Below are positions 1 to 11,496 of a DNA stretch of 64,000 nt, in pieces (the stretch's first letter is position 1; every line of letters starts with the position of its first letter). The DNA comes from Ascaphus truei (taxonomy: Eukaryota; Chordata; Amphibia; Anura; Ascaphidae), in assembly GCA_036426205.1 (NCBI GenBank), contig WSYH01000041.1, positions 186,001-250,000 of the forward strand, written 5' to 3'. Below the pieces are notes generated by a model. That model did no database searches. It was given only the letters and a program-made list of their open reading frames with translations, and was not told the origin of the DNA. Position numbers and translations under genes: made by a program.

Positions 1-761
1 CGCTCAGACAGTCTCTGTCTCTGCTCTGCAGAGAATGATCCACTGCAACACTGACCCTTCTTGTCAGAGCACACAGCACTGCAGATGTGTCCCTAACTAA
101 GCTGATTGCTAACAGGGCTAAGGGGCCTTCCCTATAGCAGCCACAAACTGAAGGGGAGTTGGGCCTAGTGTAGAAGCACTGCTCCCTACACACACCTTCC
201 CCTACCTTATCCCAGCACCAACTGACACTCTCACACTTGTGCTCCAATGTCAGCTTCCTGACTCCAGCACGCAACATTGTATCTCCTTTGCTGCAGGAGA
301 ATCTGTAAACCCTATTGGCTTAAATGCAGCAAGTGATAGGGGTGAAAGGGCAGTCCCTAGAGGCTGCTGGGAATTGTAGTCCTTGGTACAGCTCTTTCCT
401 ATGGGGACCGCGTGCGCGATCTCTACTGCACATGGTGAAGCTGTAATGGCCGTCGCTACTCTCCACGGAGCCTGTGCAACCCTGTAATGGCCGCCGCATC
501 GCCCAAACTGCGCATGCACGACTTCTAGGGGTCCCTGCACTACGGAGCGCCTCTTGTGCCAATTCTCCCACACTAAAATGGCCACCATGTCGCGTCTGCG
601 CCTGCACAAGCCTCCGCGCACGCGCGAGGACATCAAAGATGGCGGCGCCTTGCCACTGATGTCGCCGGGAGCCCCCGGGAACGCGCTCGCCCCCCGCAGC
701 AGCACACACGCAAGGGGGAAAGGAACCGGGAGACAGGGGGACCGGAGGGACCCTGGCTACA
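1..761 (-). mobile_element. Partial LTR of a retrotransposon, minus strand, cut by the window edge
   Basis: Read on the minus strand, this segment starts at 761 with TGTAGCCAGGG, close to the starts of the other solo LTRs here (TGTAGCCC at 35584, TATAGCTCTGG at 26835). Bases 400-760 are CpG-rich with promoter-like character. Around 340-400 the minus strand has a motif like ACTACAATTCCCAG followed by a CCAATAGG box, and the LTR at 27250-27330 has the same pair in the same order. The other end lies outside the window, so no target duplication can be tested. Open frames at 250-859 in this block are by-products of CpG-rich sequence, not genes. The LTR identity is inferred from similarity to the four better-delimited copies. 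Confidence 0.55.
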
Positions 762-823
762 CTTATTTGTGTGTTATCATTAGAAAGGGGCTTAGCCACC
801 CAACCTCTAGATAGACTAAACAC

Positions 824-1184
824 CAGCGGCGTATTTGAAGATCCGCCGCTCTTAGGCACTTACCTGTGACAGCCACCTCCTTGCTGCGCCTTCCTCCTTC
901 CGAATCGCAGTATCATTTCGTTACCAACGTAACGTCACACGGCGACGCGACGTTGGCATGACAATGAGATGCCATGTGACGCCACGTTGGTGACGTCCGC
1001 GGCGTCATTTGATGCTGCGATTCAGATGAAGAAAGTAGCAAGGAAGCAGCCACAACAGGTAAGTGCCTTCCCATCAGGCCCGGTGGGCCAAAGAGCACGG
1101 CATCTGTATATGGGGGCGGACATTTTTGTCGCCCCCAAATGTTGCTGCCCGGGGCTACTGGGCCTAATGGGAAAACCACTACTG
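824..1184. mobile_element. Non-autonomous hAT-type element, 361 bp
   Basis: The ends are inverted: CAGCGGCGTATTT on the left, and a right end whose reverse complement begins CAGTAGTGGTTTTCC. The flanks are CTAAACAC (816-823) and ATAAACAC (1185-1192), an 8 bp target duplication with 7 of 8 matching. CAG-type termini with 8 bp duplications are typical of hAT transposons. The interior is CpG-rich with several GACGTCAC or TGACGTC motifs and no transposase. Copies of the same interior are seen at 61555-61884 (better right end, reverse complement CAGTGGCGGATTT) and, partially, at 36830-37060. Confidence 0.75.
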
Positions 1185-1192
1185 ATAAACAC

Positions 1193-1571
1193 TGTTGTAG
1201 TCAGCACTACAAGAGGAGCTAGGCCTGTTTATTTGTAGCCTTGTTTGCTGAACCCAAGCGGTATTTATGTTGTCAAAGCTGCCGCCAATAAAAGCCTATA
1301 TGATTTTCCCCTAAAAACCATCTCCTGCGTTAAAGAGGCAATCCAAAAAGTTTTTTTTTTTGTACAGAATTGAAGCAGGAGGTATCCGGAGCTGAACCCC
1401 CATTAATTTCAGCTCCGGGGATCCCCTGCTTCCAGACGTACCTCTGTAGGGAGTGCCAGTAGCCACTCCAGGGTTCACTATACATCTGGTTTTCAAAGCT
1501 CCCGGGCCCTGCAGGCCAATAGGAAGCTGTGACATCATCCGGTTTGGCTTCCTATTGGCCTATGTGACGAG
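1193..1571. other. Intergenic stretch
   Basis: Apart from the palindrome at 1372-1432 and a poly-T run near 1351, I see no gene, RNA or delimited element here. Confidence 0.5.
1372..1432. repeat. Short palindrome, GAAGCAGG family
   Basis: Imperfect inverted arms of about 25 bp start with GAAGCAGG and end with CCTGCTTC, with GGAGCTGAA and TTCAGCTCC in the middle of the arms. Sibling copies occur at 2291-2356, 21807-21866 and 25755-25813, and a half copy at 37135-37163. No coding content. Probably the core of a larger MITE or SINE family. Confidence 0.6.
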
Positions 1572-2234
1572 TGTAACAGGGTATGTCTTTTCTGCCTGTC
1601 TTTCTTGTGACCCCCTTCATGCTCCTCTATGATGGACACAAGTAAGGTGGTGACTCATGGCTTGTGTAAGCCTATCAGGGATAAGAATAGACCATGAGCC
1701 CGCCCTTCTGCTTCCTGATTAGGGGCAGTGCCAAATGTAATCAGTCCTTTCTCTGGATGAGAAAGAGAGCAGTAGGGCTAGGAGTCTCTCCCATCGCGGG
1801 ATGAGCGTGCCCACCTCCAGCCCCTGGGGCTGGGGGAACATCTGATTAGACAACAGAAGCCCTGTAATATCTGGGGCAAGCATCATCCAGAGGCCTGGAG
1901 CCTCTGAGACCCTGCATCGCTGTATGAAGAAGATCTGCAGTGATTGCCAATAAAGACCCTTGTTCATCATACTCCTGTCTAAGTGTCAGACCCTGGGCAG
2001 GAAGGAAGAAGCATGCAATAGTGGGGGCTGATCTCCGAACACCCTGGAGCACTACTACTGCTGGAGGCACTAAGCACCCTTAGAGAAGCTGAGAGAATGA
2101 ACCTAAGCCTGTCCTGATCTCCCACCATCGCAGATCAAACTCAGCTCTCCTGACCCTAACAGGTACTCGCACCACACAGCGTAGCAGAAGCTGTGTAGCT
2201 CCCACTTGGGACGGGGGGGTGGAACAGTGCTACA
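1572..2234 (+). mobile_element. Solo LTR, 663 bp, 4 bp target duplication
   Basis: Starts TGTAACAGGG and ends GTGCTACA. It is flanked by CGAG on both sides (1568-1571 and 2235-2238). An AATAAA polyadenylation signal lies near 1949, in the position expected of an LTR. The 3' end resembles the ends at 12178, 28610 and 36383 (CTACA or TTACA after a G-rich stretch). No internal retrotransposon region is attached, so it is probably the product of LTR-LTR recombination. Superfamily not assigned. Confidence 0.65.
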
Positions 2235-2935
2235 CGAGGAAACAGAAAACTGCAGAGATACCGGCACCCCGTTCAGAGGTAAGTATCTCCGGAAGCAGTG
2301 GGTCCCCGGAGATGGGTCGGATCCGGAGTCGGGTCATATCCAGAGACCCCCTGCTTCAATTTGTATTAAAAATAAGGAAGGGGAAAAAACCCAGCATGGA
2401 TTGCTCGAACCTCTGCATCCATGTCCTACAAGGCCATTCAGAGGAAGGTTAACAAAGGTAAAGCAGGGGCTTTGCAGAGGTCTAATCGACATGTTGTTGG
2501 GCAGCAATAAGATATAGTTATGATGAAATTCACCAGATTGGTAAAAATATATGGGATATAATTTACAATGGGTCTAGATCGTAATTGAGGGGTTCACCTA
2601 CAAGTGTATTTATCTTGGGATGGAAGATTCACAGATCAGGAGTGCTGTCTAACCACAGGGAGCCTCTGGTGCAGGAAATGTTATTTCCCAGAAGTGCTGG
2701 GAGGATTGAGGCAATTATCTGTCTGGGGAGCAAGGGTTGGAGAGTATATTTAATTAAAACAAAGAGGCCCGCCCTGCAAGAGCTCTTCCAATTCAGCGAG
2801 TTTACATATTGTTTAGGTTGTGGGGAGACTGCTTTATTACAGCATCAATGGAAGCACAAGATTCATTTGCATAATTTGCTTATTTTTATGCTCTCTGAAA
2901 ATATCTAAATCAACAGCTGTGTCATTGCCCTACAC
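2235..2935. other. Intergenic stretch with one palindrome copy
   Basis: Contains a diverged GAAGCAGG-type palindrome at about 2291-2356. Nothing else recognisable; open frames up to about 107 codons have no family signature. Confidence 0.45.
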
Positions 2936-3030
2936 CAGCGGTGAGCAACTCCAGTCCTCAAGCTCCACCAAGTGTCAGGTTTTCAGGATATCCCTGCTTC
3001 AGCACAGGTGGCTCAATCAGTGGCTCAGTC
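2936..3030. repeat. Half copy of a foldback MITE (full copy at 45612-45809)
   Basis: The left arm of the palindromic element at 45612 is present: CAGCGGTGAGCAACTCCAG, then GGATATCCCTGCTTCAGCAC, then GGCTCAATCAGTGGCTCAG. The right arm is missing. No coding potential. Confidence 0.7.
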
Positions 3031-3959
3031 ACATTTCTGCCTGCAACCACGCACATAAAGCAATATTGTTCAGGTTTTGCCAGAACCATTTGAATCCGAG
3101 CATCAAAAAGGAGAGTTTCTGTAAGATAGATGTGCTTGTATTCCATCTCACATCACTTGGGCCCGAAAGGATTCATTAGGCAGCAACAATCCGTTTAGAA
3201 ATCAATAATTAGAAAATAACACACTGTGGTGGCTGAAGTGTTTAGATGCGCTCGCGAGAAGGTAGCCAGATAGGGATTACTTGGATATTTCCTTAATCCC
3301 TGCTGTTCTCTGCTATGGGATCAGTGTGGAAGTAATGAGGAGCACGTTCTGCAGCAAAATCAAGAAGGAGTTTGAATCCTAATATAGATGTATGTTTTGA
3401 GGCTTGATGTGTTCATTTGATTGAAACGCTGTGCAAGAAATATTCTTTACTGTAACTATAAACGTCTCCTAAAATATAATACACAGTATAGCTTATTGGT
3501 AGACTGTTTTTTTGTAATATTTATGGTTTATAGAGGTGCTAAGCAGCACTTTGCCTTTCTGCTAAGTGGTATAACATTGCACTTATTTTTTATTTTGTTC
3601 AAGGTTGGTGTGCTCCCCAAAGTCAGTGCACAGTGCCACAATAAGACGCTCTGTGCTCAGATGTGAAGACCAAGAAAGTTCTCTTGATCACGTCAGTGCA
3701 CAGGTGCCACAATAAGCGATTCCGTGCTCGGTTCGCGCGGCGTATACAGGCTGAAGGCTCCAGCAGTCTCCCAGTCTCGAGATATCTTCAACACTGCTCA
3801 CCCATGGTGAGACAGCGTAAGTGCCAAGTGCTCTGTGTCATTCAGTACTCGTGTGGGTTGTAAGTTAAAAATGCCCCAACCAGGTCAGGAAAGTATTAAC
3901 ATTTCTGCAGCGCATTCCTTGCCAAAAGTCATGAAAAAGGGGCTCAGCGCGAAAAAAGC
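3031..3959. other. Intergenic stretch
   Basis: No gene or delimited repeat recognised. A short direct repeat of a CAGTGCACAGTGCCACAATAAG-like phrase occurs near 3620 and 3695. Confidence 0.4.
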
Positions 3960-4329
3960 ATTATTTTTAGGGTGACCAGGTGTCCCGGTTTAGCCGGGAC
4001 AGTCCCGTTTTTTTTAACCTCTGTCCCGTTTTTTTAGTCCCTGTCCCGTTTTTTTAACCTCTGTCCCGGTTTTTTAGTCTCTGCCCGGCTGCCCTGCATC
4101 CTGTAAAATGTTCCGTTTTTTTTATGGCTGTTCCGCATTTGACCAACAGAGCAGGGGGGGCAGCAGAGAGCAGACAATGCATGGAGGAGAACAGGGGCCG
4201 GGTCTGATCTGCGGAGCCCAGCAGTGAGACCCGGAAGTGTCAGTGAGAACTTCCGGTGTCTGCTGCTAGGGCTCAAGATGGCTTCCCCCACCCATGCAGG
4301 TATGGTCCAGAATGGGACACACTCACACA

Positions 4330-5200
4330 ATGGAGGGGACGGGGGGACAGAGAGGCACAGGCACAGCATGAGGAGAGGCAGAGAGAGAGAGAGAGACACA
4401 CACACAGGCACAGCATGAGGAGAGCCAGAGAGAGAGAGAGACACACACACAGGCACAGCATGAGGAGAGCCAGAGAGAGAGAGAGAGACACACACAGGCA
4501 CAGCATGAGGAGAGGCAGAGAGAGAGAGAGACACATACAGGCACAGCATGAGGAGAGGCAGAGAGAGAGAGAGAGACACACACAGGCACAGCATGAGGAG
4601 AGCCAGAGAGAGAGACACATACAGGCACAGCATGAGGAGAGGCAGAGAGAGAGAGACACATACAGGCACAGCAAGGGAAGAGACACACACAGAGAGAGAG
4701 AGAGACACACACACAGGCACAGCATGAGGAGAGGCAGAGAGAGAGAGAGAGACACATACAGGCACAGCATGAGGAGAGGCAGAGAGAGAGAGAGACACAC
4801 ACAGNNNNNNNNNNNNNNNNNNNNNNNNNNNNNNNNNNNNNNNNNNNNNNNNNNNNNNNNNNNNNNNNNNNNNNNNNNNNNNNNNNNNNNNNNNNNNNNG
4901 AGAGAGGGGGGAGGAGAGAGGGGGGAGGAGAGAGGGGGAGGAGAGAGAGGGGAGGAGAGAGAGGGGGGAGAGAGAGAATGGGGGGAAAGAGAGAGAATGA
5001 GGGGATGGAGAGAGAGAGAATGGGGGGGATAGAGAATGGGGGGGAGGGGGGGAAAGAGAGAGAATGGGGGAGAGAGAGACCGGGAAGTGTGGAATGAGAA
5101 TGTAGGGGTGGGGAGAACGAGAAGAGGGATATGGGGGGAGGGAGAGAGAAAGGGGGGGGTGTGAAAGAAGGGGGGACAGAGCGGGGTAGAGAGACCAAGG
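4330..5200 (+). repeat. GA-rich minisatellite inside the hAT-type element
   Basis: The left part (4340-4804) repeats a unit of roughly 50-60 bp: GGCACAGCATGAGGAGAG, then a (GA)n run, then an (AC)n run. After the gap (4900-5200) the unit changes to GAGAGAGGGGGGAGGA-type and GAATGGGGG-type repeats. Array length is probably collapsed or unresolved, given the N run. Confidence 0.9.
4805..4899. other. Assembly gap, 95 N
   Basis: A run of N inside the minisatellite; the true length is unknown. Confidence 0.99.
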
Positions 5201-5297
5201 AGAAGGGGCGCAGTTGGTGATATCATTTGTTTTATAAAAAAAAAAATTCATGTGTCCCGGTTTTTACTTTTGTAAATCTGGTCACCCTAATTATTTT

Positions 5298-5707
5298 AAA
5301 AGTCAGTGCATATACACACCTTCTATTCCATTCCAAGCTGCATCCAATTCGTGGTGTGTCGGGGTTCGCAACTCCCTATTAAGCTCATAGTGCTGTGCTA
5401 TTAGGGGTCCCCAGGGTGACCAGGACTGGATGGCTCTGAACTGGGCAAACCTTTGGCTCTATATGACATTTCTAGCTTGGCCAAAGGATAAAGTGTAGTA
5501 GCTACCAGAAATCTGTCCTGGTAAGAACAGATTTTATATATTTTTTTTTCATCTACTGTAAGAGACAGAATTGTAATGCTCTTGCAATGACAGGTGCTTG
5601 GTCTACTCACAAAGTGAGTGCAGGTCCCAAGATTTTGGGGAATTCTGTCCCAAGGCCAGACATTATTCAATGCTTGAATATCTTCAAACAGAAGTACAGA
5701 TGGTCTC
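5298..5707. other. Intergenic stretch
   Basis: No gene or delimited element recognised. Confidence 0.4.
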
Positions 5708-5710
5708 TAA

Positions 5711-6017
5711 GGCTGGGTCCATGGTGACAGCACGCTCGTGTCCGTGCACGTGCGCATGACGTCACCCGCGTTTTAGAGAGAGTGTTTTGTGGCCAGGCTA
5801 GATGCGATGGGGAGACGTGTCATTTGGGGTGTGGCCGTGACATCAAGGAGCTGGTTCGCCCATATTGGGCGAACCGCTTACGTGGCCTGGCCGTCGCACC
5901 GTGGAATCAAATTTACTTGATTCCTTGCGCATCACGTGGTCTATGGGCGCGATCATTGCCACAAGGCATTGTGATCGCGCACTGCTCTGCGTGGTGTCAC
6001 CGACCATGTACGCGGCC
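5711..6017. mobile_element. PIF/Harbinger-type MITE, copy 1
   Basis: Ends are GGCTGGGTCCATGG and the reverse complement of CCATGTACGCGGCC. The flanking 3 bp duplication is TAA (5708-5710 and 6018-6020). A TWA duplication with GG-starting termini fits Harbinger elements. The interior is CpG-rich with CGTGACATCA and GGTTCGCCCATATTGGGCGAACC-type palindromes, also seen in the copy at 51938. Confidence 0.7.
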
Positions 6018-6020
6018 TAA

Positions 6021-6944
6021 GGCAGGATTCTTGATCTCTTCACCGGAAGGTTCCGACAATCATTAATACTCCATGACCTAAAGCTACAGATCTGACAGAA
6101 ATTTGATGAATTTCACAGCCAGAAAGGTGACTAAAAAAGCAATTTTGGCCCCATTTGGACATGCAGCCAGCGCTGGAAGTTGGTCCGCCTGAAAGTCTGG
6201 CCTAACTTCTGAACCAGCCTGTGGGGTCCCAGCTCCCTCCCACAGGAGCCCAGAGGCCTTCCATCATCTCCCAATGTCAAAGAGGGGGGGGGGGGGGCGG
6301 AATTGAATGAGATGAGGGGATATTGAGTGAGAGGAGGAGCAGGAGGGGGAAATTGAGTGAGAGAGCAGAAGGGGGGGGTGGGATTGAGTGACAGGAGGAT
6401 TAAATAAGAATGGGAGAGGGCGAATTGAGTGAGGGGGGAGACAGTAGGACAGTGGCCCACCCAAAAACTTGTACCCATTTATTGGCACACCTGAAAACAA
6501 AACTTGTCCACCCCTGCGCTATTTCCTTAATGAATACTGTACGGTGAGATGCATTTCCATGCAAAAACATCCATTATCACAGTTTAATAAAATAGGCTCC
6601 TAAGATATGAGAATTACATGTTTACGTTATCGTACACACAGGCGTTAAATGCTTCTGCATATTTTACTATTTATCAAGCTGTGAAACAGTTGCGTCACTG
6701 GAAATGTTAGACTTGACAAATAAAGACTAATTTAGCATTGGCATCTGTTACAGTACATGTTTACTTTTAGAATTAAGAATGATGTCTTGCATTACATTTA
6801 CTGCTTTTATTATTTGTGTTTCAAACCTATTTGTCATAATTTACTTTAAAATAAGTAGGCTAGAAATCAGAACATATTAGTTTGAAAGAAAATGGTTGTG
6901 ATGCAGTAACTTTTTATTGGACCAGACTGATACTTGTAGGCACA
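6021..6944. other. Intergenic stretch with G-rich tract
   Basis: A poly-G run near 6284-6297 is followed by a degenerate GAATTGAGTGAGAGGAGG-type repeat to about 6440. The rest is AT-rich with no recognised feature. Confidence 0.5.
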
Positions 6945-6972
6945 TTAACGTTTCAAAATCATGAAGAGTCAT
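6945..6972 (-). ncRNA. Decayed hammerhead-like core
   Basis: The minus strand reads CTTCATGA, TTT, then GAAACGTTAATG. The CUGANGA box is mutated and stem II is essentially lost, but the GAAACGT element and the surrounding CCAATAAAAAGTTACTG-type tail resemble Penelope-like 3' ends. Judged inactive. Confidence 0.35.
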
Positions 6973-7473
6973 TTTATAAATAACTGTATACAAATACTAT
7001 GAGCCTATAGTAAATAATACAACATTGACGTATCATCTTTTGATGAGCTTATTATCTCAGCGAGGATATCCTCTTGCAGCTGAGGGGTTAGCAGTCTATG
7101 TGCAATGGACATATGAAGTTTTAGATATCAAAGCTTTATAGCAGACATAATTAAATACTCTGCCTGCAAGTGCTTAATTCAGTTCTTTAAAACACACTGA
7201 AATGCCGGTACACTTCTGTCCTACTGGGTCCTACATGTTACGCAGGAAACTGTTTTGAAGAGTTTACTTCAGAGCATATTATTTTTTATTTTGCTAATAG
7301 CCCTTTGTATCTATCAACAGCTATATTACCCCTGTTAACACACTAGTTGCCTCAGTGGCCATATTTGTCCACATGCAAGAAGTATACTTAGTGTGGTGCC
7401 TCTATCGTACCCATTAGGTATTTGATAGCTCTAGGCACAGCTCCATGGGCCTCATCTGTGGAATTAACCATTC
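6973..7473. other. Intergenic stretch
   Basis: AT-rich; no gene or element recognised. Confidence 0.4.
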
Positions 7474-7476
7474 TAA

Positions 7477-7764
7477 GGCCTCGTTTATAGTTGCGGCGTA
7501 AGCGGGCGTGACGTCACTCGCCCATTGTGCGCAGAACCTGCACTGCAGGCTGGAGACATCGGGAGGCGTGGCTGTGATGTCACGTGAGCGGTTTCCCCTC
7601 ATTGCCTGAACCACTCACATGACGCAGCCGTCGCGCAGCAATAACAATTTGAAAAGTCTGTTCAAAATGTGCTCGCTTGGGCGCATCGGTCACGCGCACT
7701 ATGTGCCCGCTCAATGGACAACCTTAATTTGTTTTGGCGGCACGCCACCACTATAATCGCGGCC
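7477..7764. mobile_element. PIF/Harbinger-type MITE, copy 2
   Basis: Ends are GGCCTCGTTTATAG and CTATAATCGCGGCC, with a TAA duplication on both sides (7474-7476 and 7765-7767). The interior has GTGACGTCAC and GTCACGTGAGCGGTTT motifs shared with the copies at 5711 and 51938. No transposase. Confidence 0.75.
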
Positions 7765-7767
7765 TAA

Positions 7768-8769
7768 CAAAGGAAGGCATGACTCCTTTAAGATCCTCAG
7801 TGAGTGACTTATTGCTGATCACTTTGAGCTACCTTTTAGATCATATACAGGTTTTTTTCCATAGCCTATATACCCTATTCCCACGCTTTTGAATTACTGT
7901 TTAAATTAAACAACAGTGATGCATGTTTTAATCATGTTTATTAAATGTTATGTTTTAAAGGGTGGTGTGCAACAAAGTGAATTCTCTGTACGTGCGTATC
8001 TCCTTGTGCCCATCATTCTTCTTTTGGAAAACAAACACTGAAAAATATCCAGATATACAAAAAAAACATTATTTACAAATAAAAACTGTGAAAAAGCCCC
8101 AAACTGTTTGGCGTAACTCAGCAATATATAATAGGCCTCTTGTCTACCTTCATGGCGCTTGACTGTGGGCAACTACCTGTTGCAGCCAGTGGCAAAATCT
8201 AATTATTCTAATATCACCTAGGGGATAATAAACATGCTGCTGTCCACTGACAAACACCATTCTAGTCAATGGGGGTATTCAGACGATTTCGGGGGACGCT
8301 TGCCTGCTTTGCCGCATGTTGAATTACCCCCTTAGTCTTTCACACAAGACATCGGGATGTTGTACAGTAGTGATAAACTAAAAAAAAGCTATGGCTTTCA
8401 GAGGATGATGGATCTCATATCATTCTCCATTTCCATTTAGACCCTTTGACTAATCAAACAATGTTAGTTGCATGAAACAGATTAGATGGTGGAATAAACC
8501 TAGTCTCTCCTGGCTGAAAACAAATCGTGATCATTTCAGCTCGCAGGTGCCCACTGCTCCCTCCCCTCACCCTCTTACTGCTGCTAGGTCCTGAGAGAGG
8601 TGGCCACTTTATGTTGCTAGGTTACTCAAAAGGCCAGTGCTGCAGGTTACTGGACATGAAGCACAGAGAATCTGTGTATTGTGCCACTCACAAGAAAATA
8701 TAGTTTTACAACAAATAGAATAATAGATACATAGATTAAAGTGAGTTTGTTTTACTCTCCAGCACTTTA
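7768..8769. other. Intergenic stretch
   Basis: A small palindrome, GGGGGTATTCAG to TTGAATTACCCCC, spans about 8271-8335. Nothing else recognised. Confidence 0.4.
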
Positions 8770-8921
8770 GCCCATATTTAGAAACCGGGCTATGCCATAA
8801 AACACCTTTAGGGTGCAGAAATACCCTTCATACTGCAGCTCACTGACTTGAATGGGTAGTAAGCGGTCTTCAGGCGCCAGGAGGTGTCTTATGGCTAAAA
8901 ACTGCTTTGTAAATACTGGCC
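8770..8921. mobile_element. Foldback MITE, copy 1
   Basis: Inverted arms: GCCCATATTTAGAAACC, then CTATGCCATAAAACACC on the left; GGTGTCTTATGGCTAAAAAC, then TAAATACTGGCC on the right. A second copy lies at 44451-44600. No clear target duplication. Confidence 0.6.
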
Positions 8922-11492
8922 TATGTAGCACTGCTTCCCATCCCATCTGGGAGATCTGGCCTTTGCTACTGGTGTCAAGGTGCATAGTACCTGTAGGTTC
9001 CAGGATTTTGGGATGTCATCAGGCCGTGTTCTTCTCTGGTGCTAGCGCCTCCATTCACAGCAGGCTCCAGGTGTACTGGAGACAGTCCCCACTGTGAAAG
9101 TCCTCAAACATACCCCTACCCAATAGACTGTAGACTCAGGCAGGGGTTTGTAGAAAGTTAAGGTGATTCAGTAATCATCTTAAATGTTGTCAACCGGAAG
9201 ACGTGACAATTCAGTGGTTAAACTTTGCCATACATGCGGTGACATGCTTTTCTATATGTGTATGTCATTACCCAGAATCCTTGCTTGCCATTTAACCATT
9301 GTCTAACGTGAAAATGGTGTCAAGTGGGTATTGGTGCCCTACGATAGACATGGAAATGTACTCATACGTTTGTACTGTACATTGCACTGTGAGGGGGTTT
9401 TGTCACAGTTTTACTACACCACGGGGGAATAAATTAATCTGCAGAAAGAGAAAAACAGGCTTATTAACGGCAACTAAAAATGATTACACGGTGGAGGGTT
9501 TTTGTCCCTTTTTTGATCCAGCATAACCTCAATTATCTTGTTTGCTTCAAAACAAGGCTCAAATGATGAACCTCAAGGAAGAGACAGCAATGTTAGGATG
9601 GGGTTTTCTGATTCAGTACCTACTTAATACTGTCCAAGCTGTACTGCAGAAGGTAGAAATTCTAGGAAAACATCAATTTTATAAAGGTTATAAAGCTAAA
9701 TTTGCATAGTATGTGCTCTATCCACCTAGCCTGAAAATGCATCTGGCCAGGATTAAGTCATAGAACATGCTTCACACAAAAATCTTAGCGTGGTGCCTAT
9801 TCCACTGCATTTTATTAAAAAAAATTCCTGAGCAAAATATTAACTAATTCTGTACAACAGACCAAGGAACAGAGCTCTGCAAATAGAGCGGGCTCGGAAT
9901 GCTACCACTGAAATAAAACGCGGACAACAATTTGTACTTAACATTATGTAGTATAATACTGTTAAGATAGTACAGTACAGTAGTTGTTGCACACAATACC
10001 CAATAAGGCTATGGTGAATTAAAACAAAATGAACACAACCCTGTATAGTGGAGATACAAAGTTATACAAACACCCCACAAGTGGAATTACATATATTCTA
10101 TGAGGCCCCAAAACCTTCTTCACCATAAAGTTATGTGTCATTCGCTGATTAAACATCAGGTTCGTGCAACACAAGCTGCAAAGTTAATAACATTGTACCT
10201 CCTTTCCAATGCCCAAACAGGGCCAAAAACAAGCAAACTCTACTGTAAGCCTTCTCAGCACCATCCTGTACACCCATATTCAGAATGTTCAAACCAATGT
10301 TCATGAAATTAACCCCACTACTGTGGAATATGTAGCTATTGTCGCCCTCCAGTTCCTTATGACGAACCCCAACACAACCAATCTTTCTCACAAATTGAGA
10401 AATGACAAATTCCACTTTCTTCCACATTTTTCAATAGCCATTCAATCCCATGCATTTTGCTATTTCAGTCCGAACTCAAATCACATTAAAAAATAAAACC
10501 AGAAACGTTGACAAACCATACTTAATATTATTAATTATCTTATTAGAGCAAAGAGACACCTGCTGTACCTGCTGTATGTCTATGGGATCAAGGCGGGAAG
10601 AGATGGTTGTACTAAATGGATATTGGTGAAAATAGAAGCCCTCCAGAGACGGTAGGCTATAGAGAAGCCCCAGTTGTGTGCACTTGCTAATCAATCCAGA
10701 TAGAGGCAAATTGTGTGGTGGAACACAAAGCTTATGAGTGATGTAGATGCAATACATATAACCGTACTACATATAACAACTACTTCCACACTAACCCCTT
10801 CATCCCTCTCCACCTTACCCTGATAGATCCCAAACCCAAATTCCTACAATACGATCTGGATTCAGCTCTCTTTGTTGCCCAGTAAATATAGTATAGAGTG
10901 GGTGAGAATCCAAACGGACAATGGACTCTCACCTAATCTAAACAGGAACAAAATGAAGGAATAAAGCACGGTGAAATACATGTCAAGTTTAAGTGACGTC
11001 AGCAGTGATATCAAGAGGGCAACCCCAGACACAGTCGCGGAGCTGCTGGTGTCTTCCTGTGCTTTAGACGCTGCAGCATGACAAGGAGATTTTAGAGAAA
11101 TTAATACAGTAGTTTGTGCCTTTTAATTCAAAATCGTAATATGTGCAGGATAATTTATTCACTATCATAATTATTTTACAATAATTGAAAAATTACCTAG
11201 ATGCAATATTTGACCATAGATTTCATATTTCACAGGGACTAGCTCAATCCTTCTAGCTATTTCTTTATTTTAATAAATAGGAATAAAAGTTACATTTCTC
11301 CCCCTGTACCCCTGGGACACCATCACAGCGTGAGTGGAGCCCAGCAGAGGCCACCCAGATTGGAGATAACCAGGGAGCTGCATCATCTTGCTCCAAGTGG
11401 AACCCGGCAGTTACAGCTAAGCAGAAACCCTTACCTGTTATAGGTTTTTCTAAAATGCGATTTTAACCCTTATGTTAGTGACTGTGCATTTA
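8922..11492. other. 2.6 kb with no recognised gene or element
   Basis: AT-rich sequence. A copy of the CATTACCCAGAATCC-type repeat (relatives at 46055 and 57309) starts near 9267. Open frames are all under 100 codons and have no recognisable domain. Confidence 0.4.
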
Positions 11493-11496
11493 TAAG

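Larger units (their letters stand above)
3968..5289. mobile_element. hAT-type non-autonomous element carrying a purine-rich minisatellite
   Basis: Terminal inverted repeats are TAGGGTGACCAG (left) and CTGGTCACCCTA (right), followed inward by repeated TCCCGTTTTTT-like phrases. The flanks are a perfect 8 bp duplication, ATTATTTT, at 3960-3967 and 5290-5297. The TIR sequence and 8 bp duplication fit hAT transposons. The interior holds the minisatellite at about 4330-5200 and the assembly gap. No transposase is visible; long open frames across the minisatellite (up to 405 codons, low complexity) are translations of repeats and run through N. Confidence 0.85.

Noticed and set aside
250..859. Overlapping minus-strand frames of 151 and 179 codons
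   Set aside because: Fall in the CpG-rich part of an LTR, where stop codons are rare by composition; no recognisable domain.
4034..5251. 405-codon minus-strand frame and overlapping 258-317 codon frames
   Set aside because: They are translations of a GA/CA minisatellite, run through N, and lie within a hAT-type MITE.
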